Origin: Gymnopus androsaceus JB14
Lineage: Eukaryota > Basidiomycota > Agaricomycetes > Agaricales > Omphalotaceae
Assembly (NCBI GenBank): GCA_009733575.1
Contig: ML769391.1
Location: 356,147-420,146 of the forward strand
Direction of reading: 5' to 3'
DNA: 64,000 nucleotides
Part shown: positions 1 through 9,869 of the stretch, one piece after another
Numbering within the stretch: position 1 is the first letter of the stretch
Layout of the letters: every line of letters begins with the position of its first letter
Program-made: the position numbers and the translations under genes
The notes under the pieces: model-generated
The model's database searches: none
What the model was told of the DNA's origin: nothing
The model's input: only the letters and a program-made list of their open reading frames with translations

Positions 1-1017
1 AAAACCGAGTCCCGAGTCCTGACCATGGCCAGAAAAAACCAAACAAACGAAAGCAACCCAAGACACTAGTACTCACTCATTGCTGCTTGGGCACTAGCTC
101 TGAACAACTTTTGGTATCCACCTCCACCTCCCGGAGCAAGTTACAGCTGAAGCAGCGTAACACCCCTAGCAATCCTGGATGATATGATCCAGATGTGCGT
201 TTGGGAGAGTAGTATTCATGATCACTGCAACGCATCAACATGACGCATTAGTAAAGATAAATCAAGGAGTAGTAGAGGGAGGATACCTCAACCCCAGCTT
301 TCCACCCTACATTCCCCATAACGTGATAGGATACTTTGTTTTAGTAGCGTATAGATTTGTAGATTTGTTTTCCATCGAGATCAGGCTATCGCCCGGGCCA
401 CCATGTAAGCTTGGATTTGGGCCTTGGATTCGCTCTAGCGTTGGGATGGAAGTGCTGTAGAAACCAATGAAGAAAGAGAGTCTTTCGAACATTAGAGTTT
501 ATAGCTATCCTAGCCATATCTTCGATCTGCATTTTCGATCTGTACATTTTCAGTTCGGAAATTGTTGGTAAACTCCCAGGACTTCTAAGTAAACCTTTTC
601 ACAATTTACCAGTCAGGCTTTCTGGCGTTGTACGCTGTGAAAATTAGAACCCCTCGACTTGTTCAACCCCTTCTGAACCACCCCACACGAGCTTTAACAA
701 CTGCTCAACCCTTAGTTTGAACGATTTAATTTTCCCCAGTACCTATCCAGGACGCGGATTCGACCCTTTATTCGACCGTGAAGCTAAAACCCTCGTTCAT
801 CTCGACTCTACGCTCCAACTGCCTTGGTCATCGACTCCTGTAGGAGATTTTCGAGGATATCTGATGCCTGCTCGCTCATTGAGCAATGTGATAGAGCGGT
901 TGTGGCAGCTCGAAGGCCCGACTCGGAATTATCTTGGAGCCCAAAGTTGATCTTTCGCCGTCGGGAATGGACTTGAAGCCCGAGTTGGAACGGTGCGCAC
1001 GCATCAGCCATCGAAAT
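1..1017. other. Gene-poor left flank
   Basis: I see no supportable gene here. The short open frames have no recognisable domain, no splice-consistent extension and no matching codon pattern. The stretch precedes the left copy of the segmental duplication that starts near 1018. Confidence 0.5.
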
Positions 1018-1157
1018 TGTTATATGAACCCGTCGCAGACGCACATTGAATTATCAATTGTCAAAGTATATAGTCTTTAAATTTTGTAGACGGGTCGCGG
1101 TTCAACCACTTCATCGCACGTAGTATATGCACTTTTCGATAACATCATCAGCAAGTT

Positions 1158-1793
1158 GTGAGTACCGGCAATGCCTGCAAAATCGGTGTCTGTTTGTACA
1201 TATTTGCTTTGTGCCGTAAATTAGGCAATTGGTGCGCTCGCAGATAGTTTGGTTTGTACAGACTTGAAAATATAGTCAAGCATATAATTTTTTTTGCGGG
1301 ATATACTGAGAAAGTTGTCTTACTTGAAGTGTTGGAAGCAGATTTTTTAGATCTCTCTTTTCAAATTTCATGTAACTGAAGATCCCACCAGCCAAAGACA
1401 ATAGGGCACATTATAAAAATTCTACTTCCAAGACTTCAAATAAAACACTAAGCTTGTCTAGATGCATTTGACCCGAAGGGAATTGGTGGAGATTTGAGAG
1501 CTGCAGGACACAAACAATTTTCAGTGAGATCAGGCTTTGGAATTGAGCGCTTAATCAGAATATTGGGCGAAACAGGGATGGAACCATTGAATTTTATGAC
1601 TATCTCATAATTTTACTTACGGGTATTGTATATATAGCCAAATTGTTTCTTAATTGTAGTTTTTGAGCTTCAAATGAGCCATATGTACAGTGAAATCGAT
1701 GTTGAAGGTATTGTTCCTTCAATGCGCGAATTTACGGCACAAAACAAATATGTACAAACAGACACCGATTTTGCAGGCATTGCCGGTACTCAC
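1158..1793. mobile_element. 636-bp MITE nested in the transposon
   Basis: Inverted repeats of 65 bp (1158-1222 and 1729-1793, one mismatch seen) begin GTGAGTACCGGCAATG. They are flanked by a 5-bp direct repeat AAGTT (1153-1157 and 1794-1798). Removing the MITE and one AAGTT restores a terminal sequence that matches the opposite end of the host transposon, so this insertion is the younger of the two. No coding capacity was seen. Confidence 0.92.
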
Positions 1794-1798
1794 AAGTT

Positions 1799-1930
1799 GG
1801 CAAGAGTATGGGACGCATGGCAGGTATGATCGCATGGCGGCCATGCCGATTTTGGGCGCTTAATCTGAAATTCTCCATACATCGCAAAAGTATGGAGAAA
1901 GCTATAAGTATGGGAAGTATGGCAGTCGTC
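1799..1930. repeat. Left subterminal repeat zone of the transposon
   Basis: Clusters of gtatgg, gcatgg and ccatgc in both orientations lie just inside the left end. A matching cluster lies inside the right end. Such arrays are typical of transposase-binding subterminal regions. Confidence 0.6.
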
Positions 1931-2360
1931 GAAGGTTTTTTTTATTTAGTTAAAGTCATTATATTCTACTAGAGAATTATGTTAAAATAGGATTTCATTG
2001 GAATGGTAGTCTGCAAAACGGTTTACATAGAATGCTGTGAATATATCTAGGCTGTTATAATGTGCTAGTCTCCGGCTACGAGGAAGGGCTCTTGAGCCAT
2101 ACATAGGGATAAGATGTATACCACGGAGAAGGGAATCAAGATGTAGAACTGTAAGGGGGGCCTACGCTGTCCAGCATCGAGATAACTTGGTCGTACAGTC
2201 CACATACCAGTCTTGGAGTTGCGACTATGTCCATAGGTATTGTACCAGTGAACCTGCAGTGCGAGCCATGAAAACGGGTAAGAAAATGAGGTTTCGTTGA
2301 TATGCAGTGCAAGGAGTCATGTCAAAATGCCAAGTCAGGTTTGCTTTACAAAACTATATA

Positions 2361-2420
2361 GGTGACTCCTGTATAGGTAACTCCTGTATAGGTGGCACCT
2401 GTATAAGTAACTCGGCACCC
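2361..2420 (+). repeat. 15-bp tandem repeat
   Basis: Three to four head-to-tail copies of a 15-bp unit close to GGTGACTCCTGTATA start at 2361, 2376 and 2391, with a partial copy at 2406. They lie inside the 2.88-kb transposon, about 100 bp upstream of its degenerate gene. Confidence 0.85.
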
Positions 2421-2523
2421 ACCACTGTGCTTTTTCCGAGTCCATCCCAACGCATAACTCTTTTCTTGTCTTCTGTTACTAAAATTCTCCTAAAATGTCT
2501 GCTGCAATCACCAGAGTTACCAG

Positions 2524-3479
2524 ATGGCTGGTATTAGCCTCACTCCCGCCAACGTCAATGCAATTGACATGAAGGAGCGCCACGGAAGCATTCTGGGCAT
2601 TCAACGTACACCTGTCAAGCAACAAAATGTCACCAAGGCCAATCTTCCTCTTTCCACCACTACCGACCTGCGCAAATGGGACACCGAGTTTATGCCCACT
2701 ATTATTGACTTTGTGGGTGCTCAAGAATTCCAATTTGGCATGAGCACACAACCAAATCCGCACCTACCGAAGCGAAATCGGCAAGAAAGCTATGTTAGTT
2801 GTTGCCCAGAGACTCAACACGCTCAAGGACGATGTCAAAGAATGCGCAATATGGGTTGCAATTCAGCTTCATGAAGACAACTGGGCTTATAACTCACCTG
2901 GGCACACTGTATGTCCAGCTTATTTGATATTCAAGTTTCCGTATACTAATATATGTTTAGCGAGCTACGAGCTCTGATGCAATGAGAGGTTCAATGATCC
3001 TCGAAACTTTTGCCTACCATTCCGAACCCGCCAGGACCTTCAAGGCCAAATCAAAATCTGGATTCTCTGCTGGTGCATTGGCGCTGAGTGCCGCGGTGGT
3101 GCGTCTTTTCATTGCTCATTCAATTTCCACTCTGACTGTCATATTTCAAGTTCTCCGGGCACTCTGTGCGCACACACCAGGTTACGACTCTATAAAGTAT
3201 GCACGCCAGGTCGAGGATGTGGAGTGTAAGAAAGAGGGCAAGTCTCGGCCGTCAAGGAATACCAAGGACAGTTTTGGAGATGCACCATGGTCTGATTTCG
3301 TTTCCATCTACTTTCGACTCCTCAGCAAGGCCAATGATGCGAAATAGATGGTTATATTTGATGAAACCGAACCCTTCATCAATGTTCATAGGTTTGAGAG
3401 GCGTCAAGGAGAGCTGGCGGTTGGAGAGGAACCGGAAGTGGTGGGAGAGGTATCGGAGTTCTTTGTGATATCAGACTGA
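2524..3479 (+). pseudogene. Degenerate element-borne gene, possibly DUF6532-like
   Basis: Segments in different frames read as one protein-like series. These are RKWDTEFMPTIIDFVGAQEF (frame 1), then an EIGKKAMLVVAQRLNTLKDD stretch (about 2780-2900, another frame), then GFSAGALALSAAVV (about 3060-3100), then SFGDAPWSDFVSIYFRLL (about 3270-3330), then a short tail ending at 3479. The order, with a 'GALAL' block and an aromatic-rich 'PW..FV..YF' block, reminds me of DUF6532 proteins of basidiomycetes; that identification is a guess. A frameshift near 2745 separates the first two blocks. The gene lies wholly within the transposon. Confidence 0.4.
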
Positions 3480-3824
3480 GGTACATTTCATTAAGGTTCT
3501 CAATTATTAGTCTATTAAGCATATTCTACAGGGCATTCAAGTCTGTTAATCTTTTTTACAGTACTTTGGCGGCATTGGTGACGATTGAGGTGCGCTTCCC
3601 ATTGCACTCATTCATTAGTTTATTAACTATATTTTACTAGTGCATCGTTTGTCTCTTGGCGTTGGCAGGTTTTTGTTTGTTCCTTGTTGTTCAAGTTCGG
3701 GGATCTCTAGTATAGCTTTCAAGTGCTCATTGCAACTCGGATATTATATTTTTTTTACATGCAATTTATATCTTCTGCCTTTGAAATGCCTAGTCTGAAC
3801 TATTTTATGAGCTGTATGGTAGGT

Positions 3825-4011
3825 ATGGGGAATATGTATAATTGGCGCATGCATAAATGCATGGAGAAATGTGTATGGAGCGCATGGAAAAGTATGTATG
3901 GAGCGCATGGAAAAGTATGTATGGGTGCATGGATTTTATGCACCCTCCATTTTGCCATACATGCATGGGAGTTGCATGGGGAGTATGGACCCATGCATCC
4001 ATACTTTTGCT
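3825..4011. repeat. Right subterminal repeat zone of the transposon
   Basis: Repeats of gcatgg, gtatgga and 'atggagcgcatggaaaagt' (two near-identical units around 3875-3920) occupy the last 190 bp before the right inverted end. They mirror the left subterminal zone. Confidence 0.7.
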
Positions 4012-4362
4012 AACTTGCTGATGATCCCTACTTGTTGATTCTGCGGACTTCGCGTTTGCTTGTAATTGGAAGGATGGACGGAAAAAAGCGTCAATGGGAC
4101 AAGGACTCAACCCTGCGCCTGCCCGTCCCCCATTTTAGTATGTTCTTGACGCTCGGGCTATAGAAATAAATTCTCTATAGGCAAGGATGGGGAACGCAAG
4201 ATTCGTGACAAATAGTTCAAATTTGGCTCAAATCCTCGCAAATGTACTTACAGTAACAGATTTGTCGAACAATTGCATACCAAGCATGCCAGGTAATGAC
4301 GATCTACAACATAGTAATACAAGGAGGAAACGGAGAAAAACCTGCCAGCACATGCATACAAG

Positions 4363-5620
4363 TCAGAGACGCGTAACGACCCACCAAATATGTCTCTCGT
4401 CCCACAGCCCTGCGTCAACCTGAATCATACGGGAGCTCTCCTCGCCCTGATCCTCCATGCCAGACACCTCTTCCTCCCACATCTTCTTCCACGATGTCGC
4501 GCCTCACACGCGCCTGTACGCGTATGAGTTGCGACAAGTCCTTCTTTCGCCGAGACTTGGTAAATATGTAGTTCGGGTATTATGTACAAAGGTAAGTAAA
4601 GTGAGTAAAATCCGTTTCGTCAAGTCCAAAGGACTTGTCACAACTCATACGCGTACAGGCGCGCTGTGAGGCACGACAACGATTCCGGAGAATGGCTATA
4701 AAGCAGCGTCCCCCTGCTCGGTTTCACTGCCTCATGTGGCACCTCCGAACCAATCTGCGAGCCGAATATTATTGATCCCGGGAGAGGGGAAAGCAAGGAG
4801 GCGAGTTTCTTTGCTATGATGACTTGCTCGTCTTTGTTGAAAAGGTGGAAGAAGGCGGAGGTGTGGATCGCGGAGAGGTGGCCTCGGAGGGGGTTAATTG
4901 ATTTGGGTTCAGCTTGGAGGAGTGATCGGAGGGAAATAGACTCCACTTCCGCTGTGGGTAATGTCTTTAAAGGTGGTTGAATGGATATGAACGATGGATC
5001 GAAGGCGTCCCCGGGGATGAATATTACAGGGATGCACTGGAGTTGAACAGATCGTGTCCGAATTGCCATAATTCTGTGTCCGTCCGATGAATGACAAGTA
5101 CATACATTCTGTGAATTAGAACACGCACCGGCATGAATATCCGACGCAATGATATTCTCAGCGGGAAAACCGTCTGCAATTGCTTTGCGTATATCGTTAC
5201 CAACTTGTATATGTGTTTCTTCATAAACGTTCATGGCCCATGCATCTCAGTCGAGGAGACTTACAGCAACATCCAAGTCCAAGAACAAAGCGTTCTTTCG
5301 CGTAGAGCCTAGTTCCAGAAGCCGTTTGTAGCCGGACTGGGAGCGAACTTGGTTACAGAACCTAGGCATGACCATGAACGAAGTGATAATCGTTAGGATA
5401 CTTGGTTCAATACCTACCTCAAAAGTCCAAAGTCCTTGATGCAGCGATACGGGAAAATCTAGGCATAGAGCAGTAAAGCCCTGAAATCCCTTGTGGAACA
5501 CATGCATACCTCAAACGCTTTCTTCGCAACCTCGGTAATATGATCTTTCAACTTGTCCTGGTCTTGGATACCCGTGTGCTTTGTATAGAATGCCAATTCA
5601 TCTGCATTCAGAGTAGACAT
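4363..5620 (-). pseudogene. AusD-like SAM methyltransferase, left (dead) copy
   Basis: Same gene as 8328-9427. It shows the blocks LNADELAFYTKHTGIQDQDK, NDIRKAIADGFPAENIIASD, RGHLSAIHTSAFFHLF, GSIIFGSQ and the C-terminal WWVVTRL. This arrangement is typical of the basidiomycete class I methyltransferases annotated as AusD-like. Compared with the right copy it has: a 2-bp loss after the original ATG (an internal ATG at 5620 remains), one base missing in the SAM-binding LDLGCC motif (reads LDLDVAV), a 7-bp loss at about 5030 giving a stop, and a 184-bp MITE cut into the 3' part after SHSPES. These lesions are independent of each other and make it a convincing pseudogene. Confidence 0.88.
4495..4678. 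mobile_element. 184-bp MITE inside the methyltransferase pseudogene
   Basis: Inverted repeats of about 49 bp (4495-4543 and 4630-4678) begin TGTCGCGCCTCAC and end GTGAGGCACGACA. They are flanked by ACGA on both sides (4491-4494 and 4679-4682). The paralogue at about 8450-8465 reads straight through (ccacgattccgg), giving the empty site. The interior is only about 85 bp. Confidence 0.92.
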
Positions 5621-5817
5621 TTCTGGTGATATGGTTTGGTTCCATTTTATACTGTATCTGCCAGCTGGTTAATGGTAGGAGAGTACTAAAGTGAAGCAAA
5701 TTGAGAGAATCAGAAATTATAGCAAATTTATGGGGCACCCGAGGCACCCGGCAACACAAATGCGAAAACACGGTGACTTGAAGGAGCTGGAGCATTGGAA
5801 AGTAGATCAATTGGCTT

Positions 5818-6462
5818 TCGAGGGACCCTATCTTTTTTTCTCTCATTCAACATCCGCAGCTGACGCAATTACTACTACTTGCACTGACATCGTAATATCG
5901 CCGGAATGTATTCCTACCTCCCATTACAGTGTACACAAACGCAGCCTGTGTTTACCAAAGTAATGGTCCCCCCCCTCAAGTACTTGCAAACTGAAGAACG
6001 CAGCAAACTCGAGAGCGCGCTCCTCGTCGAACAGTCCCAGTCTAAGAGTAACATCCATGACACAGTAAGGCGCTGTCTGGACGAAAATAGGAGCCTGTGG
6101 AATGGTGAGGAGTTTGATTTGTCTTCTACCGCTACTCACTAGTGGCACAGACCTTTGTTCGGCATCGCGGAGATCAGGCGGGATAAATATTGTGGAAGCT
6201 TGTGATTCCCACTATATGGTAGCTAAAAAAGATACGAGCATTAAACCTACATTGCACGGTACATACTAGTGCCCCACATAGAGGCTGACTGGAAAAGTAT
6301 TCACCTGCGAGGTTTCTAGGTTTCGACTGTTAACCTCTACTAGAGGGGACTGCTAAGTGGGGGCAACATTGCGAAGTTTAAATTGACATGTAACGGGCTT
6401 GTTTCTACTAGAGTCCCTCTACAGGAGAGAAAGCGCACAGGCTCGATGTACCCTACAAAACA
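5818..6462. other. Intergenic, no clear gene
   Basis: This lies between the end of the left duplication copy and the 3' end of the hydrolase gene. Overlapping open frames on both strands around 5900-6150 show no domain that I recognise. It may include the 3' UTR of the hydrolase. Confidence 0.4.
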
Positions 6463-7627
6463 TTACTTTGAGCTGACTTTTCCAATAAACTCACGCAGCA
6501 TCCTTCCCTGTGCATCGTCTTCCGTTCCAATGGAAAACACATTCGAGGTATGATTATGTCCGGGAAGGATGACAAGCTCTGGCAACATCCCCTTTGGACT
6601 TTTCCTGCGATACTTGTCTATGAAAGAAAAGGCTGCATCTTGGATATCCGGCCTAGTCAAACAGGTTGGTGGTTCAGTGAATTCGTTTGCTACATTGAAA
6701 AGAAACTTTGAACATACGGGTCATACTGCACGAGAACAATCAAAGAGGGAAGTTTTTTAGGGTCTAGCAACGGTGAACCCTCTTGTATCCCCTCGATCAA
6801 CCCAGCAGGTGTAAGAGAAAGTATCTTCTCGACGTTTTCCGTCTCATAGTACTCACTCAATACCTTGCGTCTCAAATCCACTTGCAAAGAAAACGGAGCT
6901 GATAGGTAAACGACCCCGGCAATCGGAGGATACAAAGGGTCCGAAACAACTCCGATTGCGATATTGGTAGGATCCCCTCCAGCGTAGAGATTGGTCCCGA
7001 TGTGCAACCCTCCTGCACTGTGCCCGACCAAGACAACCTTTTCAGGATCACCATTCCCGTACTGGGGTTTGGAGATGTTGTTATAGATCCATTCTCGGAC
7101 CATTTGGATGTCTTCACCTCCGCCAGGATAGGTGACGTGAGGTACAAGACGGTAGTTGATGATTACTGCTACTATTCCATGGGACGCAAAGTAGTTGCCT
7201 GTGAATGCGTCGGATTATATGTGAGCAAACAATCGCGTCGATATCACTACAGAATCGCTCACCGATATTAGCATAAATCAATCCCTTGCCCATTGTCTTG
7301 TCTCCTGCAACAAGACCTCCACCATATGCGTATACCATCACAGATCGTGGAGAAGTAGATGGTTCTAGAGGTGCATACACGTCCAAGACGTTGCGCTCAT
7401 GAGGGCCATACGATATATTCTCCGTCATGGCCGCTTGATACTGCGTTGAAAGAAGGTTCTCATGAACCACTTTGTATAGGTGATAAAAATTCTATGCATG
7501 ATTCAGAGTCGGCGTATATCATTAACGCTCCCCGACCGCATATGCATGTACTCACCGTTCCCACAGCCGGAGACCAAATCGTGCTGTTGCGTTCGATCTC
7601 TTCACGGATTCTTTGCATGTCTGTCAT
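6463..7627 (-). CDS. Alpha/beta-hydrolase (esterase/lipase-like)
   Basis: Likely a small intracellular ester- or amide-hydrolysing enzyme. Four exons read in the minus direction. The start is MTDMQRIREE at 7627. The oxyanion region is VYAYGGGLVAGDK (about 7330-7290). After an intron comes the strand NYFASHGIVAVIINYRLVPH. The nucleophile elbow is VLVGHSAGGLHIG (about 7030-6995). The C-terminal block is GHNHTSNVFSIGT, whose His is the likely catalytic base. The final intron is inferred (gtatgt...ttgactag, 65 nt); reading through without it needs a frameshift. No signal peptide was seen. It sits between the two methyltransferase copies. The exact family (alpha/beta-hydrolase 3 or kynurenine-formamidase-like) is not settled. 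Confidence 0.8.
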
Positions 7628-7649
7628 CTGAAGTGCTGGATGGTGGTAG

Positions 7650-7815
7650 AAGATATCAATTTGGACAGCGTGAGCTTGTCGTGCTCTCTTAAACACCCTA
7701 CATCGTTACAAGACATCGATTTGGACAGCGTGAGTTTGTCGTGCTCTCTCAAATACCCTACATCAGTAGAAGATATTGATTTGAGCAGCGTGAGTTTGTC
7801 GTGCTCTCTTAATCG
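7650..7815. repeat. 60-bp tandem repeat upstream of the hydrolase gene
   Basis: Copies start at 7650, 7710 and 7770 (the last partial) with an exact 60-bp period. Each contains tttggacagcgtgagyttgt and gtgctctcttaa. They lie just upstream of the hydrolase ATG at 7627. Because the period is a multiple of three, the repeat is open in one frame on each strand (20-residue repeats), which produces spurious ORFs. It may be promoter or 5' UTR sequence. Confidence 0.88.
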
Positions 7816-7839
7816 GCACAGCCAGTTTAGCGTTATACA

Positions 7840-9612
7840 TTGGCAGGGAACCCGTCGCAGAGGCACTACTGAATTAATTAATTGTCAAGGTATTTAGACT
7901 TTAAATATTTGTAGACAAGGTCGCGGCTCAACTACTTCTTCGCACATAGCATATATGCACTTTTCGATGCCATCCCTACTTGTCGATGCCGTGACTTAGC
8001 CGCGAACTTTGCGTTCGCTTGTATTTTGGAAGGACGGACGGAACGAGTGCCAATGAGACGAGGACTCACCAGCCCTGCCCGTCCCCAGTTCTTATGTTCT
8101 TGACGCTCTGGTTATGAAAATATATTCTCGATAGGCGATGATCTGGATTGTAAAAGATTCACGACAGATAGTTCAAATACACTTACACTAATAAATTTAT
8201 CGAACAATTGCATACTAAGCAAGCCTGGTAATGACGATCTAGAAGATAATAATACAGGGAGAAAACGGTGAAAAACCAAAACCTGCCAGTGCCTCAGCTA
8301 ACTCGAATCGCATACATACAACTCAAGTCAGAGACGCGTAACTATCCACCAAAGCTGTCTCTCGTCCCACAACCCTGCTTCAACCTGAATCATACAGGTG
8401 CCCTCCTCGCCCTCCTCCATGCCAAACACCTCTTCCTCCCACATCTTCTTCCACGATTCCGGAGAATGACTATAAAACAATGCCCCCCTGGATTTCATCA
8501 CCTCATGTGGCACCTCTGAACCAGATTGCGAGCCGAATATTATCAATCCCGGAAGAGGGCAAAGCAAGGGAGGCGAGTTTCTTTGCTATGACGACTTGCT
8601 CGTCTTTGTTGAAAAGATGGAAGAAGGCGGAGGTGTGGATCGCGGAGATGTGGCCACGGAGGGGGTTGAGTGATTTGGGTTCAGCTTGGAGGAGTGATTG
8701 GAGGGAAATAGATTCCACTTCCGCTGTGGGCAGTGTCTTTAAAGGTGGTTGAATGGATATGAACGATGAATCGAAGACGTCCCCTGGGATGAATGTTACA
8801 GGGAGGGTGGATGCGCTGGAGTTGAACAGATCGTGTCCGAATTGCCAGAATTCTGTGTCCGTCCGATGAATGACAAGTACATACATTCTGTGAATTAAAA
8901 CACGTACCTGCACGAATATCCGACGCAATGATGTTCTCAGCAGGAAAACCGTCTGCAATTGCTTTGCGTATATCGTTACCAACTTGTATGTGTGTTTCTT
9001 CGATAAACGTTCATGGCTTATGTATCTTGCTTGAGGAGACTTACAGCAACATCCCAAGTCCAAGAACAAAGCGTTCTTTCGCGTAGAGCCTAGTTCCAGA
9101 AGCCTGTTTGTAGCCGGACTGGGAACGAACTTGGATACGGAACCTAGGCATGACCATGAACGAAGTGATAATCGTTAGAATACTTGGTTCAGATACCTCA
9201 AAAATCCAAAGTCCTTGATGCAGCGATACGGGAAAAGCTAGGTATAGAGCAGTAAAGCTCTGAACTCCCCTGTGGAAGCACATGCATACCTCAAACGCTT
9301 TCTTCGCAACCTCGGTAATATGATCCTTCAGCTTGTCCTGGTCTTGAATACCCGTGTGCTTTGTGTAGAATGCCAATTCATCTGCATTCAGAGTAAACAT
9401 TTCTGGTGATATAGTTTGGTTCTCCATTTTAGATCTGCCAGCTGGTTAATGGTAGGAGAATAATGGGAAAGTGAAGCAGATTTAGAGAATCAGAAATCAT
9501 GATTGACGATATTTATAGCAAATTTATAGGGCACCCGAGGCACTCCGCGACACAAATACGTGAACGTGATTTGAAGGAGCTGGATCATTGGAAAGTAGAT
9601 CAATTGGCTTCT
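7840..9612. repeat. Segmental duplication, right copy
   Basis: This is the uninterrupted counterpart of 1018-1143 plus 4026-5817. It carries the better preserved methyltransferase copy. It shows the empty sites of the 2.88-kb transposon (about 7975) and of the 184-bp MITE (about 8455). Confidence 0.9.
8328..9427 (-). pseudogene. AusD-like SAM-dependent methyltransferase, right copy (two single-base frameshifts)
   Basis: Predicted small-molecule methyltransferase. Exons in minus order: MENQTISPEMFTLNADEL... to AKKAFE; LFPYRCIKDFGFL; a block ending in the SAM-binding LDLGCC; NDIRKAIADGFPAENIIASD-like segment; FWQFGHDLFNSS...FIPGDVFD; a block with HISAIHTSAFFHLF; and the C-terminus SWKKMWEEEVFG...LWWIVTRL. 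Splice sites agree between the two copies. Two single extra bases break the frame, near 9104 (before the LELG strand) and near 8560 (after KKLASL). If these are consensus errors the gene is functional; otherwise both local copies are dead. It is divergent from the cystathionine beta-lyase gene at 9870. Confidence 0.82.
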
Positions 9613-9869
9613 TAGCTTCCTAGATATCGCTGCTCAACATGCTGGAAGAGTTCTTGCTTGACTCCGAGCCTCGAGGGCGTCACTCGTAAGCGCCCAAGCA
9701 CGACATTTTATCGCATCATGGCAATGATCAGGCAATGACTACCCCGAATTTTTTACTCAGTAACACTCTTGTCTTCTGCTTGCTTGGCTTATTTCTACCA
9801 AGATCTTCCTTCCCAATCTGTTCGCAAATTTTTCTTACGGACGCGCCAGCTGGCAAATTCACAAACAAA

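Larger units (their letters stand above)
1144..4025. mobile_element. 2.88-kb DNA transposon with ATCATCAGCAAGTT inverted ends
   Basis: The ends are a perfect 14-bp inverted repeat (1144-1157 and 4012-4025). Once the nested MITE is removed, the match extends to about 27 bp, reading ATCATCAGCAAGTT, then g/a, then GCAARAGTATGG. The paralogous locus near 7970-7985 lacks the element. Target duplication is short or unclear (possibly ATC). Both subterminal zones are crowded with catgg/gtatgg repeats (1799-1930 and 3825-4011). The interior carries a degenerate plus-strand gene at 2524-3479. No transposase was recognised, so it is probably non-autonomous. Its superfamily is not resolved. Confidence 0.85.
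1018..5817. repeat. Segmental duplication, left copy (interrupted)
   Basis: Bases 1018-1143 plus 4026-5817 align collinearly with 7840-9612. Shared landmarks include aacccgtcgcaga (about 1027 and 7851), the gcacttttcgat block just before 1144 and 7970, the ggaaggayggacgga block, a whole methyltransferase gene, and the last shared stretch, attggaaagtagatcaattgg. The left copy is interrupted at 1144-4025 by a transposon and at 4495-4678 by a MITE. Both are absent from the right copy, which therefore shows the pre-insertion sequence. Confidence 0.9.

Noticed and set aside
218..1044. Short open frames on both strands
   Set aside because: No domain, no consistent splice extension and overlapping opposite-strand frames; treated as chance.
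7460..7897. Repetitive 60-95 codon frames on both strands over the 60-bp repeat
   Set aside because: They result from a tandem period divisible by three; only the hydrolase start at 7627 is supported.
9735..9869. Upstream in-frame ATG giving a hydrophobic leader on cystathionine beta-lyase
   Set aside because: The enzyme is cytosolic in fungi, the ATG at 9870 has a better context, and the leader is low in coding character.
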